DNA of 64,000 nucleotides from an uncultured Mediterraneibacter sp. Lineage in GTDB: Bacteria > Bacillota > Clostridia > Lachnospirales > Lachnospiraceae. This document shows, piece after piece, positions 35,297-44,116 of this stretch. A program made the position numbers and the translations under genes. The notes beneath the pieces are model-generated. The model made no database searches and was not told the origin of the DNA. It saw only the letters and a program-made list of their open reading frames with translations. The DNA lies in assembly GCF_934309415.1 (NCBI RefSeq), contig NZ_CAKRDI010000005.1, positions 1-64,000 of the forward strand, written 5' to 3'. Position 1 is the first letter of the stretch. Every line of letters begins with the position of its first letter.

Positions 35297-36085
35297 CTAC
35301 TCCAAAGACGTGTCAATTTCCTTCGTCAGCTCCATATATTCTTTCGCACTTCTGCTGCTCTTCTTATATGCGATCACCGGCATATTATTATCCTGTGACC
35401 ACTCAATTCCGCTATCCACACGAATATATGTATCAAACACTTTTACATCATCCAGTTCACGCAATGTCTCGATCGTCTGTTTAAAATAATTCTTTCTTGC
35501 ATCAACTTTCGTAATCACGATTCCGCCAAACTTCAATTCCGGCGCAATTTCTTCTACTGTATCAAGAAATTCAAACATATTTCCAAGTCCAAACAATCCC
35601 CACGGAGAAGCTTCCACCGGAAGAATCACATAATCTGAAGCACACAGAATATTCATCACCCAACCGCCAAGAGTCGGCGGTGCATCAATCAGAATATAAT
35701 CATAAGTTTCTGATTCCCTGATTTTCTTCAGGCTTTTCTTTAAGATATATTCTCTCTGCCATTTTGTAAAAAGTTCATACTCAATAGAACTCATCAAAGT
35801 AGAAGATGGAATCAGATCCAGCTCTTCATACTTTGTCTTTACAATATAATCTGTCAGATCATCCTGCTTCTTGATTGCTTCGTACAGATTCTTATTGCTC
35901 TGTGCAAATGCAAGCACCGTATCTTCATCAAACAGGGAAAGAGAAAGATTCAGCTGCATATCTCCGTCAATCATAAGAACCTTTTTTCCAAGTTCCCGCA
36001 GACCAAAACCTACATTAGAACAGGTTGTTGTTTTTCCGCTGCCGCCTTTATTATTTGTAAAACAGATTACTTTTGTTTTTGCCAT
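35297..36085 (-). CDS. ParA/Soj-family ATPase (orphan)
   Basis: A 262-residue MinD/ParA-type ATPase. Deviant Walker A NKGGSGKTTT (residues 12-21), Walker A' LMIDGDMQLNLSLSLF and Walker B-like YDYILIDAPPTLGG. There is no ParB, centromere-like array or plasmid gene beside it. Orphan ParA proteins place protein cargo, including carboxysomes and chemosensory arrays, in the cell. A role in spacing the BMCs encoded nearby is possible but not shown. Confidence 0.88.
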   Translation of the reverse strand: MAKTKVICFTNNKGGSGKTTTCSNVGFGLRELGKKVLMIDGDMQLNLSLSLFDEDTVLAFAQSNKNLYEAIKKQDDLTDYIVKTKYEELDLIPSSTLMSSIEYELFTKWQREYILKKSLKKIRESETYDYILIDAPPTLGGWVMNILCASDYVILPVEASPWGLFGLGNMFEFLDTVEEIAPELKFGGIVITKVDARKNYFKQTIETLRELDDVKVFDTYIRVDSGIEWSQDNNMPVIAYKKSSRSAKEYMELTKEIDTSLE

Positions 36086-36385
36086 CGTTCCTGTTATTCC
36101 CCTTTCCGCTTTTATCTCAATTATTTATGAATACACTTTTGTCATGCCAATTTTTACCTAATAAAATCTTAGCACATCACCTCTGCAATAACAATCATAA
36201 ACACACTACCAAAATGATATTGTTTGGTTACTGTTTGCAGGTTACCTGTGAACAGTAACGTAATTATAGCGGTGCTTTGGGAAATTAACAAATCTGGTTT
36301 CCACCAGTGGCAGTTCATGTTATACTTGAAAAAGATATTGTTTTATTATGATCATTATTCAAATTATATGAACGAGGTTTACTCT
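36086..36385. other. Divergent intergenic region
   Basis: 300 bases between the divergent ParA and SDR genes. It holds a short family-1 repeat (36227-36259) and no gene. Confidence 0.6.
36227..36259. repeat. Family-1 repeat, short form
   Basis: 33-base palindrome with ends GTTACTGTT and AACAGTAAC, in the opposite orientation to the copy at 1862. Confidence 0.78.
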
Positions 36386-37117
36386 ATGAATAAAAAAACT
36401 GTTCTTGTAACCGGTTCTTCCCGCGGCATTGGACGCGCGTGCGCCATCGCTTTTTCAAAAGCCGGTTATCATGTATTTTTAAATTGTAATCATTCCATTG
36501 AAAAACTGAACGAGACCGCTCAGGAGATCTTATCTCTGGGCGGAACATGTACCCTGCTTCCCGGAAATGTTGGAGATCCGGATATAGTACGACATTTATT
36601 TGAAGAAATCCTGAAAGAATGTGCCGGACTGGATGTACTGATCAATAATGCAGGAATCGCATGGTTCGGACTTCTGACTGATATGACCGATGAAGACTGG
36701 CAGACTATCCTGAACACAAACCTGTCTTCTGCCTTTTACTGCTGCAGAGCTGCAATTCCACATATGGTCTCACAGAAAGCAGGACATATCATCAATATTT
36801 CCTCTATGTGGGGAACCTGCGGTGCTTCCTGCGAAGTGGCATACTCTGCAACCAAATCCGGAATTAACGGACTGACAAAAGCTCTCTCCAAGGAACTGGC
36901 ACCAAGCAATATCCCGGTCAATGCAATTGCTTGCGGTGTCATTGATACAGAAATGAACGGTCGGCTGAATGAGGAAGAACGTGAAGCTCTGATGGATGAA
37001 ATTCCTTCCGGAAGATTTGCTTCCCCGGAAGAAGTTGCCAGACTTGCTCTGATGCTTGCTGAGGCTCCGGCTTACATGACCGGACAGATTATCGGAATGG
37101 ATGGTGGATTTATATGA
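36386..37117 (+). CDS. SDR-family oxidoreductase (FabG-like)
   Basis: A 243-residue short-chain dehydrogenase. NAD(P) motif TGSSRGIG (residues 9-16), NNAG, and the catalytic set Ser (NISSMWG), Tyr-x3-Lys (YSATKSG). It ends with ITGMDGG-like IIGMDGGFI. The start at ATG 36386 has GAGG nine bases upstream. It overlaps the next gene, a BMC-T shell protein, by four bases, so it may be a cargo enzyme such as an aldehyde or ketone reductase. No encapsulation helix was recognised. Confidence 0.9.
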   Translation: MNKKTVLVTGSSRGIGRACAIAFSKAGYHVFLNCNHSIEKLNETAQEILSLGGTCTLLPGNVGDPDIVRHLFEEILKECAGLDVLINNAGIAWFGLLTDMTDEDWQTILNTNLSSAFYCCRAAIPHMVSQKAGHIINISSMWGTCGASCEVAYSATKSGINGLTKALSKELAPSNIPVNAIACGVIDTEMNGRLNEEEREALMDEIPSGRFASPEEVARLALMLAEAPAYMTGQIIGMDGGFI

Positions 37118-37839
37118 TCGATGTAAATAATCTTAAAAGTATCCCTATGGACTGTTCTCTGACGGAATTTGTCGGTACAACTGTACTGGACACAATCGGA
37201 CTTGTAATCCCGGGTGTTGATTCCTCTCTTTTAAAACAGATGAATCTGAAGAAATCTTATAAAAGTCTCGGGCTGATCAGTTCCCGTACCGGTGCCGCCG
37301 GTCAGATCAATGCAGCAGACGAAGCCGTCAAATCAACAAACACAGAGATTGTTTCCATTGAACTTCCACGTGACACGAAAGGCTGGGGCGGACATGGATG
37401 CTTCATCATCTTCGGAGGTGACAGCGTGTCTGACGTACGCCGTGCAGTTCAGATTGCACTGGAATACATTGAAAAATATGCCGGTGAAGTCTATATCAGC
37501 GATGCAGGGCATCTGGAATTCACTTATTCTGCCTGTGCAGATAAAGCACTGAATCTGGCATTCAACGCACCCGTCGGAAAACCATTCGGCTTCTTCTGCG
37601 GTTCACCGGCAGCCATCGGACTGGTCATGGCAGACCTTGCAGTAAAATCCTCCCCTGTGGAAATCATCTCCTACATGACTCCCGACCACGGGACAAGTCA
37701 TTCCAATGAAGTCATCGTTGCAGTAACCGGAGATGCTGACGGAGTGAAAAATGCAGTTTTAACCGCACGCGAAGTAGGTCTGCAACTTCTGATTTCCATG
37801 GGAAGTTACCCTGAGACACCTTCCAGACCATATCTGTAA
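37114..37839 (+). CDS. BMC-T shell protein, PduB-like, away from the main locus
   Basis: A 241-residue tandem-domain shell protein resembling PduB/EtuB. The N-terminal segment FVGTTVLDTIGLVIPGVDS is typical of PduB. Domain 1 covers about residues 45-125 (YKSLGLISSRTGAAGQINAADEA; IELPRDTKGWGGHGCFIIFGG) and domain 2 about 140-235 (GKPFGFFCGSPAAIGLVMADLA; EVIVAVTGDADGVKNAV). The main locus lacks a PduB-type protein, so this gene, 20 kb away and on the other strand, may supply that shell facet. Confidence 0.92.
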   Translation: MIDVNNLKSIPMDCSLTEFVGTTVLDTIGLVIPGVDSSLLKQMNLKKSYKSLGLISSRTGAAGQINAADEAVKSTNTEIVSIELPRDTKGWGGHGCFIIFGGDSVSDVRRAVQIALEYIEKYAGEVYISDAGHLEFTYSACADKALNLAFNAPVGKPFGFFCGSPAAIGLVMADLAVKSSPVEIISYMTPDHGTSHSNEVIVAVTGDADGVKNAVLTAREVGLQLLISMGSYPETPSRPYL

Positions 37840-37929
37840 CGACTCAAGGAACTAGATTTTTGTATTATTTACAAATGAAATAAAGAATAAATCACTAAAG
37901 AGTTTTTGAAAATGCTTCTTTCAAAATTA

Positions 37930-37993
37930 AAGCTCCCACATACAGAATAATTCCATATATAGGATATTCATTCTGTATGTGGGAGCTTTTTTC
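37930..37993 (+). terminator. Terminator of the SDR-shell unit
   Basis: Arms of about 19 bases (AAGCTCCCACATACAGAAT and its complement), followed by TTTTTT on the plus strand. Confidence 0.9.
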
Positions 37994-38079
37994 TTACATT
38001 TCGATTTTCTGTCTTTGTCGCTATTCACATATCCTCTGTATCTTCTGTAAACGGCAACCTGGCTTTTCTAATCTTGTCA

Positions 38080-38235
38080 AGCGGATATTCGCAATCCGCT
38101 TCGCTACTTGCTCATAACCGAATAACTGCTCCGCAGTTTATCAGAAGGAGCTTGCACTCCTCCTGATACAAGCAAGTCCCCACCCACTGCTTATTGCTTT
38201 TCGCAATTGAAGCAGGGGACTTACTTGATTCGGTT
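38080..38235. repeat. Cluster of consecutive hairpins
   Basis: Four hairpins in a row: 38080-38100 (AGCGGAT/ATCCGCT), 38124-38138 (AACTGC/GCAGTT), 38138-38167 (TATCAG-AGGAG/CTCCT-CTGATA) and 38169-38226 (CAAGCAAGTCCCC/GGGGACTTACTTG with an inner CTGCTT stem). AACCGAAT (38116) could also pair with ATTCGGTT (38228). No open frame spans it. Confidence 0.6.
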
Positions 38236-38261
38236 AAATGCATGTTCAAAACTCACTGTTT

Positions 38262-38681
38262 TTATTCTGCTTTCTGTGAAGCCAGATACTGTTCTGTCAG
38301 TTCAACCGCATCCGCAATACACTGAGCACATGGAACGAGTGGAGTTCCGGTCGCAACACCTTTCAGTTCTCTGCAGTAGAATGTGCTGTTCTTCTCTTTG
38401 AATTTCTCTGCATATTCTCTTGCTTTCTTATAAGTATCGCCTTTACTCGGTTTGTTTCCATCCAGATTTCCAACACTGTTTTCCATACCGATCACCATCA
38501 GCATACCTGTGACTGCTCCACACATGTCCATCATTCCCATCCCAAGACCAAATGCCTCTGAGATCTTGAACATTGTCTCCTGATCTACGCCAAATTCATC
38601 GCAGAAGGAACAGGCTACCGCCTGTGCACAGTTATATCCTTTGTCATGAAATGCCATTGCCTGCTCAACTTTTGTACTCAT
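38262..38681 (-). CDS. C_GCAxxG_C_C family redox protein
   Basis: A 139-residue protein matching the C_GCAxxG_C_C family: GYNCAQAVACSFCDEFG (first Cys pair), FGLGMGMMDMCGAVTGMLMVIG (the CGAVTG core) and VPCAQCIADAV (C-terminal pair). These proteins are thought to bind a metal or iron-sulfur centre and act in redox processes; the true role is not known. It stands alone between the hairpin cluster and the enolase-like gene. Confidence 0.9.
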   Translation of the reverse strand: MSTKVEQAMAFHDKGYNCAQAVACSFCDEFGVDQETMFKISEAFGLGMGMMDMCGAVTGMLMVIGMENSVGNLDGNKPSKGDTYKKAREYAEKFKEKNSTFYCRELKGVATGTPLVPCAQCIADAVELTEQYLASQKAE

Positions 38682-38856
38682 CTTTTGTTCTCCTTGCCTT
38701 TCCAGACTTTTTATATTTTGTTTTCCTTATTCAGCATATCAATAAGTATAGATTGTTTATTTGTACAAGTACAAACGAAATTTATACTTTTGACACTTTG
38801 ATAACGGATTGCTACGTGCTCTGCACTCTCTCAATCCTTATCTTAATATTATAACC

Positions 38857-40065
38857 TCATTTTACTTCAGAAACAATTACATTTCCCAGCTTTTCTTCAA
38901 TCCGCAGCAGACGATTGTATTTTGCCACCCGCTCTGATCTGCATGGCGCCCCTGTCCTTATCTGTGCAGCTTCACACGCAACTGCAAGATCTGCCAGTAC
39001 TGTGTCTTCTGTTTCATCTACCGCATGTGCTACAAAAAGATACACCCCTGCCTTTTGTGCTTCCTTCACTGTCTGGAACAGTTCCGTCAGTGTCGTGTTC
39101 TGGTGCATTCTGATCAGAATACTGTTCCCTTTTTCCTGTTTGATCCATTGTCGTAATTTCACTGAATCATCTGAGAATTCACCACCGCCAAGAAGATATA
39201 ATTCGTCTCCCAGTTTTTCCGTTAACTTTTTCCAGCCTTCATCATCTTCAGATGAAAGCGGATTTTCCAACGAACAGATTGCATACTGCGCAGTCAGTTT
39301 CTCATAATATGCAATCAGTTCCTCGCTGCTCTTCTCAATCCTTCGTCCCTGTTTCTTTGCTTCACCCGGTAAATGATAATTTCCTGTTGTATGGTCATAA
39401 AATCTGTGCGCTCCTGCATCCACTGCAAACTGTACCTCCCGGCCACATTCATACCCGGCCTGTTCTACCGCGTATTTCATAAGCGAAAGTACTTCTTCCA
39501 CCGACTCTTCCACCAGCACGAACCCTCCTTCATCTCCCTTTTTCGCACTGATTTTATCCTCCTCTAACTTCTGTTTCAATGCATGATAGATGGCTGCCCC
39601 TGCCTGAAGCTGATTATGAAATTCTGAAATTCCCGAAGGTACGATCATAAATTCTCTAAAGTCAAGAAAACTTCCATTCTCTGTGCCTCCCTGAATCAGA
39701 TTCATCACAGGAACCGGCAGCTTTACAGCCCGCATTCCTCCCAGATAACGGTAAAGAGGCAGTTTCAACGCCTCTGCTGCTGCAAGTGAAGCTGCAAGAG
39801 ACACCGGCAGTGCCCCTTCTTTCTGAAATAAAATCTGATCAATCACTTCCTGTGAAGCAACATTGATCCCGATCAGTTCCGGCGCAATCTGACTGTTTAT
39901 ATTTTCAATTGTTTTCTGTATTCCTTCTCCATTTTTCACGGCTGTCACCGCAGCACGTCCGACAATCTCTTCCCCGGCAAGCACTTCTGCTTCAATTGCC
40001 GGATATCCTCCTGAATCAAGGATTTCTCTGGCGTATATATCTTTAATCGGAAGATATAGATCCAT
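38857..40065 (-). CDS. Enolase paralogue with altered catalytic residues
   Basis: A 402-residue enolase-fold protein, shorter than true enolase (about 430). It keeps REILDSGG (residues 13-20), the two catalytic-region glutamates (E138 in REFM, E179 in GDEGG), Asp216 and Glu267. It has lost others. The SGAS loop is missing. GGSH is GGTE (His to Glu129). The VGDD metal ligand is GGG (residues 293-295). The base lysine in ILIK is Arg319. SHRSGE is AHAVDE. The IKTG lysine is Arg370. Normal enolase activity is therefore doubtful. It could have a new substrate, a regulatory role or a non-enzymatic role. AAGGAGA lies upstream of ATG 40065. Confidence 0.88.
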   Translation of the reverse strand: MDLYLPIKDIYAREILDSGGYPAIEAEVLAGEEIVGRAAVTAVKNGEGIQKTIENINSQIAPELIGINVASQEVIDQILFQKEGALPVSLAASLAAAEALKLPLYRYLGGMRAVKLPVPVMNLIQGGTENGSFLDFREFMIVPSGISEFHNQLQAGAAIYHALKQKLEEDKISAKKGDEGGFVLVEESVEEVLSLMKYAVEQAGYECGREVQFAVDAGAHRFYDHTTGNYHLPGEAKKQGRRIEKSSEELIAYYEKLTAQYAICSLENPLSSEDDEGWKKLTEKLGDELYLLGGGEFSDDSVKLRQWIKQEKGNSILIRMHQNTTLTELFQTVKEAQKAGVYLFVAHAVDETEDTVLADLAVACEAAQIRTGAPCRSERVAKYNRLLRIEEKLGNVIVSEVK

Positions 40066-40144
40066 GTCATTCTCCTTCTGCTTCCTGCTTGAGGATGCAC
40101 TGTTTTTTATTAATGATCACATTCACTGTAATCTGGAACTTTTT

Positions 40145-40177
40145 GTTACTGTTTACAGGTTACATGTGAACAGTAAC
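40145..40177. repeat. Family-1 repeat, short form
   Basis: 33-base palindrome in the divergent region between the enolase-like and YitT genes. Confidence 0.78.
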
Positions 40178-40294
40178 AACTTTTTTACTCAAAGTATTCC
40201 CTTATTTCATAGCTTAATGCGTTGACTTTTTATATTCCAGTGTTTACAATTTAAAGGGATTTTTATCCAAAAGAAAACTGGGGGTTCTTTTAAA

Positions 40295-41152
40295 ATGTCA
40301 GAAAAAAACATAGCAGAGAAAGGAAAACATTTTCTCCTGATGACCGGCAGTACATTACTTATGGCTGTTGGTACTTATTTCTTTAAATTTACAAACAACT
40401 TTACATTCGGTGGAATCACAGGTCTTGCAGTACTGGTGGCTAAAACCGGGCTGATGTCTGCCAGTGATTTCAACTTAATTGCCAGCATGCTTCTGCTTAT
40501 TATCGGAATGATCATACTTGGTAAAAAGTTTGCAGCCAAAACAGCTTACTGCAGTATTCTGCTCTCTGTCACACTTTCGGTTCTGGAACGTGTCTGCCCG
40601 ATGAATCATCCACCGACAGATCAGCCTATGCTGGAACTTTGTTTTGCAATCGCTCTTCCCGCAATGGGATCCGCTGTTTTATTCAACATTGGTTCATCCA
40701 GTGGTGGAACAGATATTATCGCAATGATCCTGAAAAAATATTCCAGTTTTGATATCGGACATGCACTTCTTGCATCTGATGTGCTGATTACTGCAGCAGG
40801 CTTCTTTGTCTTCGACGTGAAAACCGGACTTTATTCACTCCTCGGACTGACGGTTCGTTCTTTCATGGTCGACAGCTTCATCGAGAGTCTGAACCTGTCC
40901 AAATATTTTAACGTGGTCTGCGATCACCCTGATAACATCTGCGATTTCATCGTGCATGATCTGAATCGAAGTGCCAGTGTATGTCATGCCAAAGGAGCTT
41001 ATTCCGGACAGGATAAATATATTATCCTGACTGCTCTGAACCGTGCACAGGCTGTACAGCTTAGAAACTTTATCAAAAAGGAAGATCCGAATGCATTTAT
41101 CCTGATCTCAAATACAAGCGAGATTATCGGGAAAGGATTTCACAGTATTTAG
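40295..41152 (+). CDS. YitT-family membrane protein with DUF2179 domain
   Basis: A 285-residue protein with about five or six N-terminal helices (HFLLMTGSTLLMAVGTYFFKF; GGITGLAVLVAKTG; LFNIGSSSGGTDIIAMILKKY) and a C-terminal cytosolic DUF2179 domain (DKYIILTALNRAQAVQLRNF; SEIIGKGF). The family is widespread in Firmicutes and its function is unresolved. The gene is monocistronic. Confidence 0.9.
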   Translation: MSEKNIAEKGKHFLLMTGSTLLMAVGTYFFKFTNNFTFGGITGLAVLVAKTGLMSASDFNLIASMLLLIIGMIILGKKFAAKTAYCSILLSVTLSVLERVCPMNHPPTDQPMLELCFAIALPAMGSAVLFNIGSSSGGTDIIAMILKKYSSFDIGHALLASDVLITAAGFFVFDVKTGLYSLLGLTVRSFMVDSFIESLNLSKYFNVVCDHPDNICDFIVHDLNRSASVCHAKGAYSGQDKYIILTALNRAQAVQLRNFIKKEDPNAFILISNTSEIIGKGFHSI

Positions 41153-41180
41153 AATAGAGAACGTCTTTTTCCAATATAAA

Positions 41181-41310
41181 AAGACTGTAGATAACACATC
41201 TTGTATAGTAAACATTTGCCAGATTACTTCTGAGCAACTACTCAGTTGCTGTTCACAGTATCCTGTAACCAGCAGCCTTATTTACTACACTTTGTGTTAT
41301 CCACAGTCTT
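41181..41310. terminator. Long interrupted palindrome between convergent genes
   Basis: Outer arms AAGACTGTAGATAACACA (41181-41198) and its near-complement (41293-41310) would form a bidirectional terminator for the genes ending at 41152 and 41425. The centre holds a decayed family-1 hairpin (GTTGCTGTTCACAGTATCC), as if the repeat had entered the terminator loop. Confidence 0.65.
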
Positions 41311-41424
41311 ATTCTATTTTCCTGCAGTTATTCACCGTTTTTTATAATGTATGGTAATAAAGGATAATATCTTCATAAGTTCCATCTTTCAGGTATCGCA
41401 ATCTCCAATTCTTGAATAATTTAA

Positions 41425-42264
41425 TCAATGGAAGAAATGATCTCCGATCTGCATTCCATATCCACCTGTGCTGAAGTATAAGCAGTCTCCTACCGGATTA
41501 CTTCCTGCCAGCGCATCTTCTGCCGCCTGCATCGCGGAATCTGTATAGCCCCCACTTGCACGTACTGAATCCAGCCATCCGGACATTGCCGGTGAAAACT
41601 GTCCTGACTGATAGATTACATCTGAGATGGAATCCGGATAAACACCACTGTTCACACGATTCATCACAACTGCTCCCACAGCAACCTGTCCTTCATAAGG
41701 CTGGTTTCCTGCCTCACAGAAGATCAGTGCAGCAAGCAATTCTCTGTCTGCTTCGTGTACTCTTGCAAGTGCTTCCTGACGTGCAGCCTCCTCAGCAGCT
41801 TTCTGTTCTGCAATTCTCTTTGCTTCCTCTTCTGCTTTACGTCTTGCTTCTTCCTTTGCTTTGCGCTCTGCCTCCAGTTTGGCCTCATAAGCTTTTTTCG
41901 CCTGTTCTGCTGCTTCTTTGGCATCCTGAACAGCCGCCAGATGCACTCGCTCTGCAATCTCTGATGAATTCCATCCTGTATTTGTATTCTCTGTATCCGT
42001 ATCTTCTGTATTTACATCTTCTGTATTTTCTGCGTTTGTAGCTTTCTGTTCTGCTGAATTCTGAGTTTCTTTCTCATTTTTCTCCGTTTCCGCAGAACTA
42101 TCTGTGTTCTCAGCTTCTGCAATCACAATCGCTTCTGTAACCTCTGTGTCAACCGCTGCTGCTTCTGATCCGGATGTTACTCCTGAAAATCCGGTCAGAA
42201 GCATTGTACTTACCGCTGTTACACACACTGACATTAAAATACGTTTATTTTTATTGAATTTCAT
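41425..42264 (-). CDS. Secreted cell-wall hydrolase, SleB-like domain
   Basis: A 279-residue exported protein. Signal peptide residues 1-30 (ILMSVCVTAVSTMLLTGFSG), then a Thr/Glu/Asn-rich low-complexity linker, then an Ala/Glu/Lys coiled coil (about residues 110-170), then a C-terminal SleB/Hydrolase_2 domain (LLAALIFCEAGNQPYEGQV, GAVVMNRVNSGVYPDSI, GQFSPAMSGWLD, GDHFFH). It probably cuts peptidoglycan during growth or spore-related processes. A consensus promoter lies upstream. Confidence 0.9.
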   Translation of the reverse strand: MKFNKNKRILMSVCVTAVSTMLLTGFSGVTSGSEAAAVDTEVTEAIVIAEAENTDSSAETEKNEKETQNSAEQKATNAENTEDVNTEDTDTENTNTGWNSSEIAERVHLAAVQDAKEAAEQAKKAYEAKLEAERKAKEEARRKAEEEAKRIAEQKAAEEAARQEALARVHEADRELLAALIFCEAGNQPYEGQVAVGAVVMNRVNSGVYPDSISDVIYQSGQFSPAMSGWLDSVRASGGYTDSAMQAAEDALAGSNPVGDCLYFSTGGYGMQIGDHFFH

Positions 42265-42369
42265 AACTTCCTCCTCGTAGCTTATTGCAATACCTTTACA
42301 TATCTCTTATTAAATTTATGCAATAATTTTCTTTTTTATTACAGATATTACAAAAATGTTACGAGCGCT

Positions 42370-42398
42370 ATAGTAACATAAATTTATATTCTTGTCAA
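42370..42398 (-). promoter_or_regulatory. Promoter of the SleB-like gene
   Basis: Minus-strand -35 TTGACA (42393-42398) and -10 TACTAT (42370-42375), 17 bases apart, about 100 bases before the start codon. Confidence 0.75.
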
Positions 42399-42560
42399 CT
42401 TTTTTATTTCATCCTCATTTTTCCAATAAATCATGGCATTCTTATTCGCAACCTAATTAAAAATTCTCTGTTTCATTTAGCAAAATCCACATATAAACAA
42501 ATATATTCTGTAGTTATTTTCACACTTGAGTATATCCGAAAAAATTTCTGTAAAATACAT

Positions 42561-42616
42561 AACACAAAAATAGCAGTAGAGCAACTTCTCTTCTAAGTTT
42601 GCCTTACTGCTATTTT
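42561..42616 (-). terminator. Terminator after ribU
   Basis: Stem AAAATAGCAGTA (42605-42616) with TACTGCTATTTT (about 42567-42578), followed by T-rich sequence on the minus strand. Confidence 0.8.
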
Positions 42617-42673
42617 CCTCATCTCTATTTTTCTATTTTCTTAAAATACTTTAAACTATATCTGAAAACAACT

Positions 42674-43306
42674 CTAATGCATTCTGAAAATCGGACTGAT
42701 CTTTTTATAAATCAAGAAAACTACTACGGATACAAGCACACCTTTCACAATGTTAAACGGTACTACTGCAAACAGTACAAATGTTGTCAGATTTGTAATA
42801 TGTGAATTCACTGCTGTTCCCATTCCAACCAATGCATCAATTGGCATTCCGAATGCTGCTGCGTAAGTTGGAAGAAGTACAAATGCATTGATAAATCCAC
42901 CAATTACAGCCATAAGAACTGTTCCTGCAACCATACCGATCAGAGCGTTCTTTCTTGTTCTGTTACTTCTGTAAATCAGACCTGCCGGTACACAAAATGC
43001 ACATCCAATGATAAAGTTTGCAATCTCTCCAACTCCTGCTGTTGATGTTCCTGTCATGACAAAGTTCAGAAGAATCTTTACAAGTTCAATTAATGCACCT
43101 GCAAATGGTCCCATCGCAAAACATCCTACCAGTACCGGCACCTCACTGAAATCAAGTTTGTAAAATGATGGTGCAAATGGAAGTGGAAGTTCAAATAACA
43201 TCAAAATTACTGCAACTGCTGCCAGCATTCCAATCTGCACGATTGCTTTTACTCCTAATTTCGGCTGAATCTGTGTCTGTGACATTGTTTTTGTTTCTGT
43301 ACTCAT
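42674..43306 (-). CDS. ribU: ECF transporter S component, riboflavin-specific RibU
   Basis: A 210-residue integral membrane substrate-binding subunit for riboflavin uptake with the shared ECF module (not in this window). Motifs include LMLFELPLPFAPSFYKLDFSEVP, split over the first two helices, LIELVKILLNFVMTG and NFIIGCAFCVPAGLIY, as in RibU. The start at ATG 43306 has AGGAG nine bases upstream. The FMN riboswitch upstream supports the riboflavin call. Confidence 0.95.
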   Translation of the reverse strand: MSTETKTMSQTQIQPKLGVKAIVQIGMLAAVAVILMLFELPLPFAPSFYKLDFSEVPVLVGCFAMGPFAGALIELVKILLNFVMTGTSTAGVGEIANFIIGCAFCVPAGLIYRSNRTRKNALIGMVAGTVLMAVIGGFINAFVLLPTYAAAFGMPIDALVGMGTAVNSHITNLTTFVLFAVVPFNIVKGVLVSVVVFLIYKKISPIFRMH

Positions 43307-43640
43307 TTCTTTTCTCTCCTTTTTCTTCCCGCATTCTTTTCTCACCTTTCTGCTCTGTATCACATACTAACAAGCGTTTTTTATCTCTGTCATTTAAAAC
43401 TTCTTACCTGTTCTTATTCACAGGCAAGAAATAAACAGTACACTTATATTCCCTGTAATCAACGATACTTATAGGCTCCTGCGGATCTGTTCTTTTGAAA
43501 AAGGTAATCTTCCCGGAAATTCTCTCAAGCTGTTGAAGCATTTACACAATCTTTAAAATTATGAGAAACACGATTTACGAATTTCTCAGGTTATTACTAC
43601 AATCGCCAGCGTTCAAACTTTGCCTTACTGTTTGTGTAAA

Positions 43641-43672
43641 CAAAAAACCCGGAAGGTTTTCACCATCCGGGG
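43641..43672 (-). terminator. Riboswitch terminator upstream of ribU
   Basis: Stem CCGGATGGTG/ACCTTCCGG followed by TTTTTTG on the minus strand, directly after the FMN aptamer. It should form when FMN is bound. Confidence 0.88.
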
Positions 43673-43704
43673 GGTATGTTCTGCTTCTTACGGCACTTGA
43701 ATTT

Positions 43705-43845
43705 CTTCTCTCATCCAGACTTTACTGTCGGTACCGGAATTCCCTTTCTGTAATGCCATCACAGAAGAGTCACCAAGTTCAGCCGCATATCATGCGGGTC
43801 GCGGACTATACCGCCGGTTGGGACTTTCACCCTACCCCGAAGATC
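43705..43845 (-). promoter_or_regulatory. FMN riboswitch (RFN element) of ribU
   Basis: On the minus strand the aptamer begins GATCTTCGGGGTAGGGTGAA and ends CTGGATGAGAGAAG, with the conserved CCGGCGGTA and GCGACC core segments. FMN binding should stop transcription before ribU. Confidence 0.95.
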
Positions 43846-43865
43846 AATTCCTTTTCATAATTATA

Positions 43866-43894
43866 ATTATAACTCTCTTTTCTTCAAAAATCAA
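43866..43894 (-). promoter_or_regulatory. Promoter of the ribU leader
   Basis: -35 TTGATT (43889-43894) and -10 TATAAT (43866-43871) with 17-base spacing on the minus strand, directly upstream of the FMN aptamer. Confidence 0.8.
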
Positions 43895-43935
43895 CCTTTC
43901 TTTTTGAAAATTATTATTATAATAAAACTTTATGT

Positions 43936-44078
43936 ATTACTGTTCGCAGGTAACCTGCAAACAGTAACGTATCTCGCCATTTAGAATCGCCTACGGCGAT
44001 GGGCGAGATACATTCAGGACAAAACGTGCATCCTCCATGCCAATCAGCGGAGTGATTGACATGGGAGTGAACAGTAAC
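43936..44078. mobile_element. Family-1 MITE-like element, complete
   Basis: A 143-bp copy with hairpins a, b and c in inverted order to the copy at 2961. Ends (A)TTACTGTT and AACAGTAAC. Together with a truncated copy at 44571 in the same orientation it brackets the toxin locus. Confidence 0.75.
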
Positions 44079-44116
44079 TGAAATAACAACAGATAATCAA
44101 TTATTTTTATTTATCC

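Larger units (their letters stand above)
37840..38261. other. Intergenic region with terminator and hairpin cluster
   Basis: 422 bases without a gene. It holds a strong terminator at 37930-37993 and a run of four hairpins at 38080-38226. Confidence 0.7.
42265..42673. other. Intergenic region with promoter and terminator
   Basis: 409 bases without a gene. It contains the SleB-like gene promoter (42370-42398) and the ribU terminator (42561-42616). Confidence 0.7.

Noticed and set aside
38857..40065. Annotation as the housekeeping enolase (eno)
   Set aside because: Both key lysines, one metal ligand and two active-site loops are changed, and no glycolytic neighbour genes are present.
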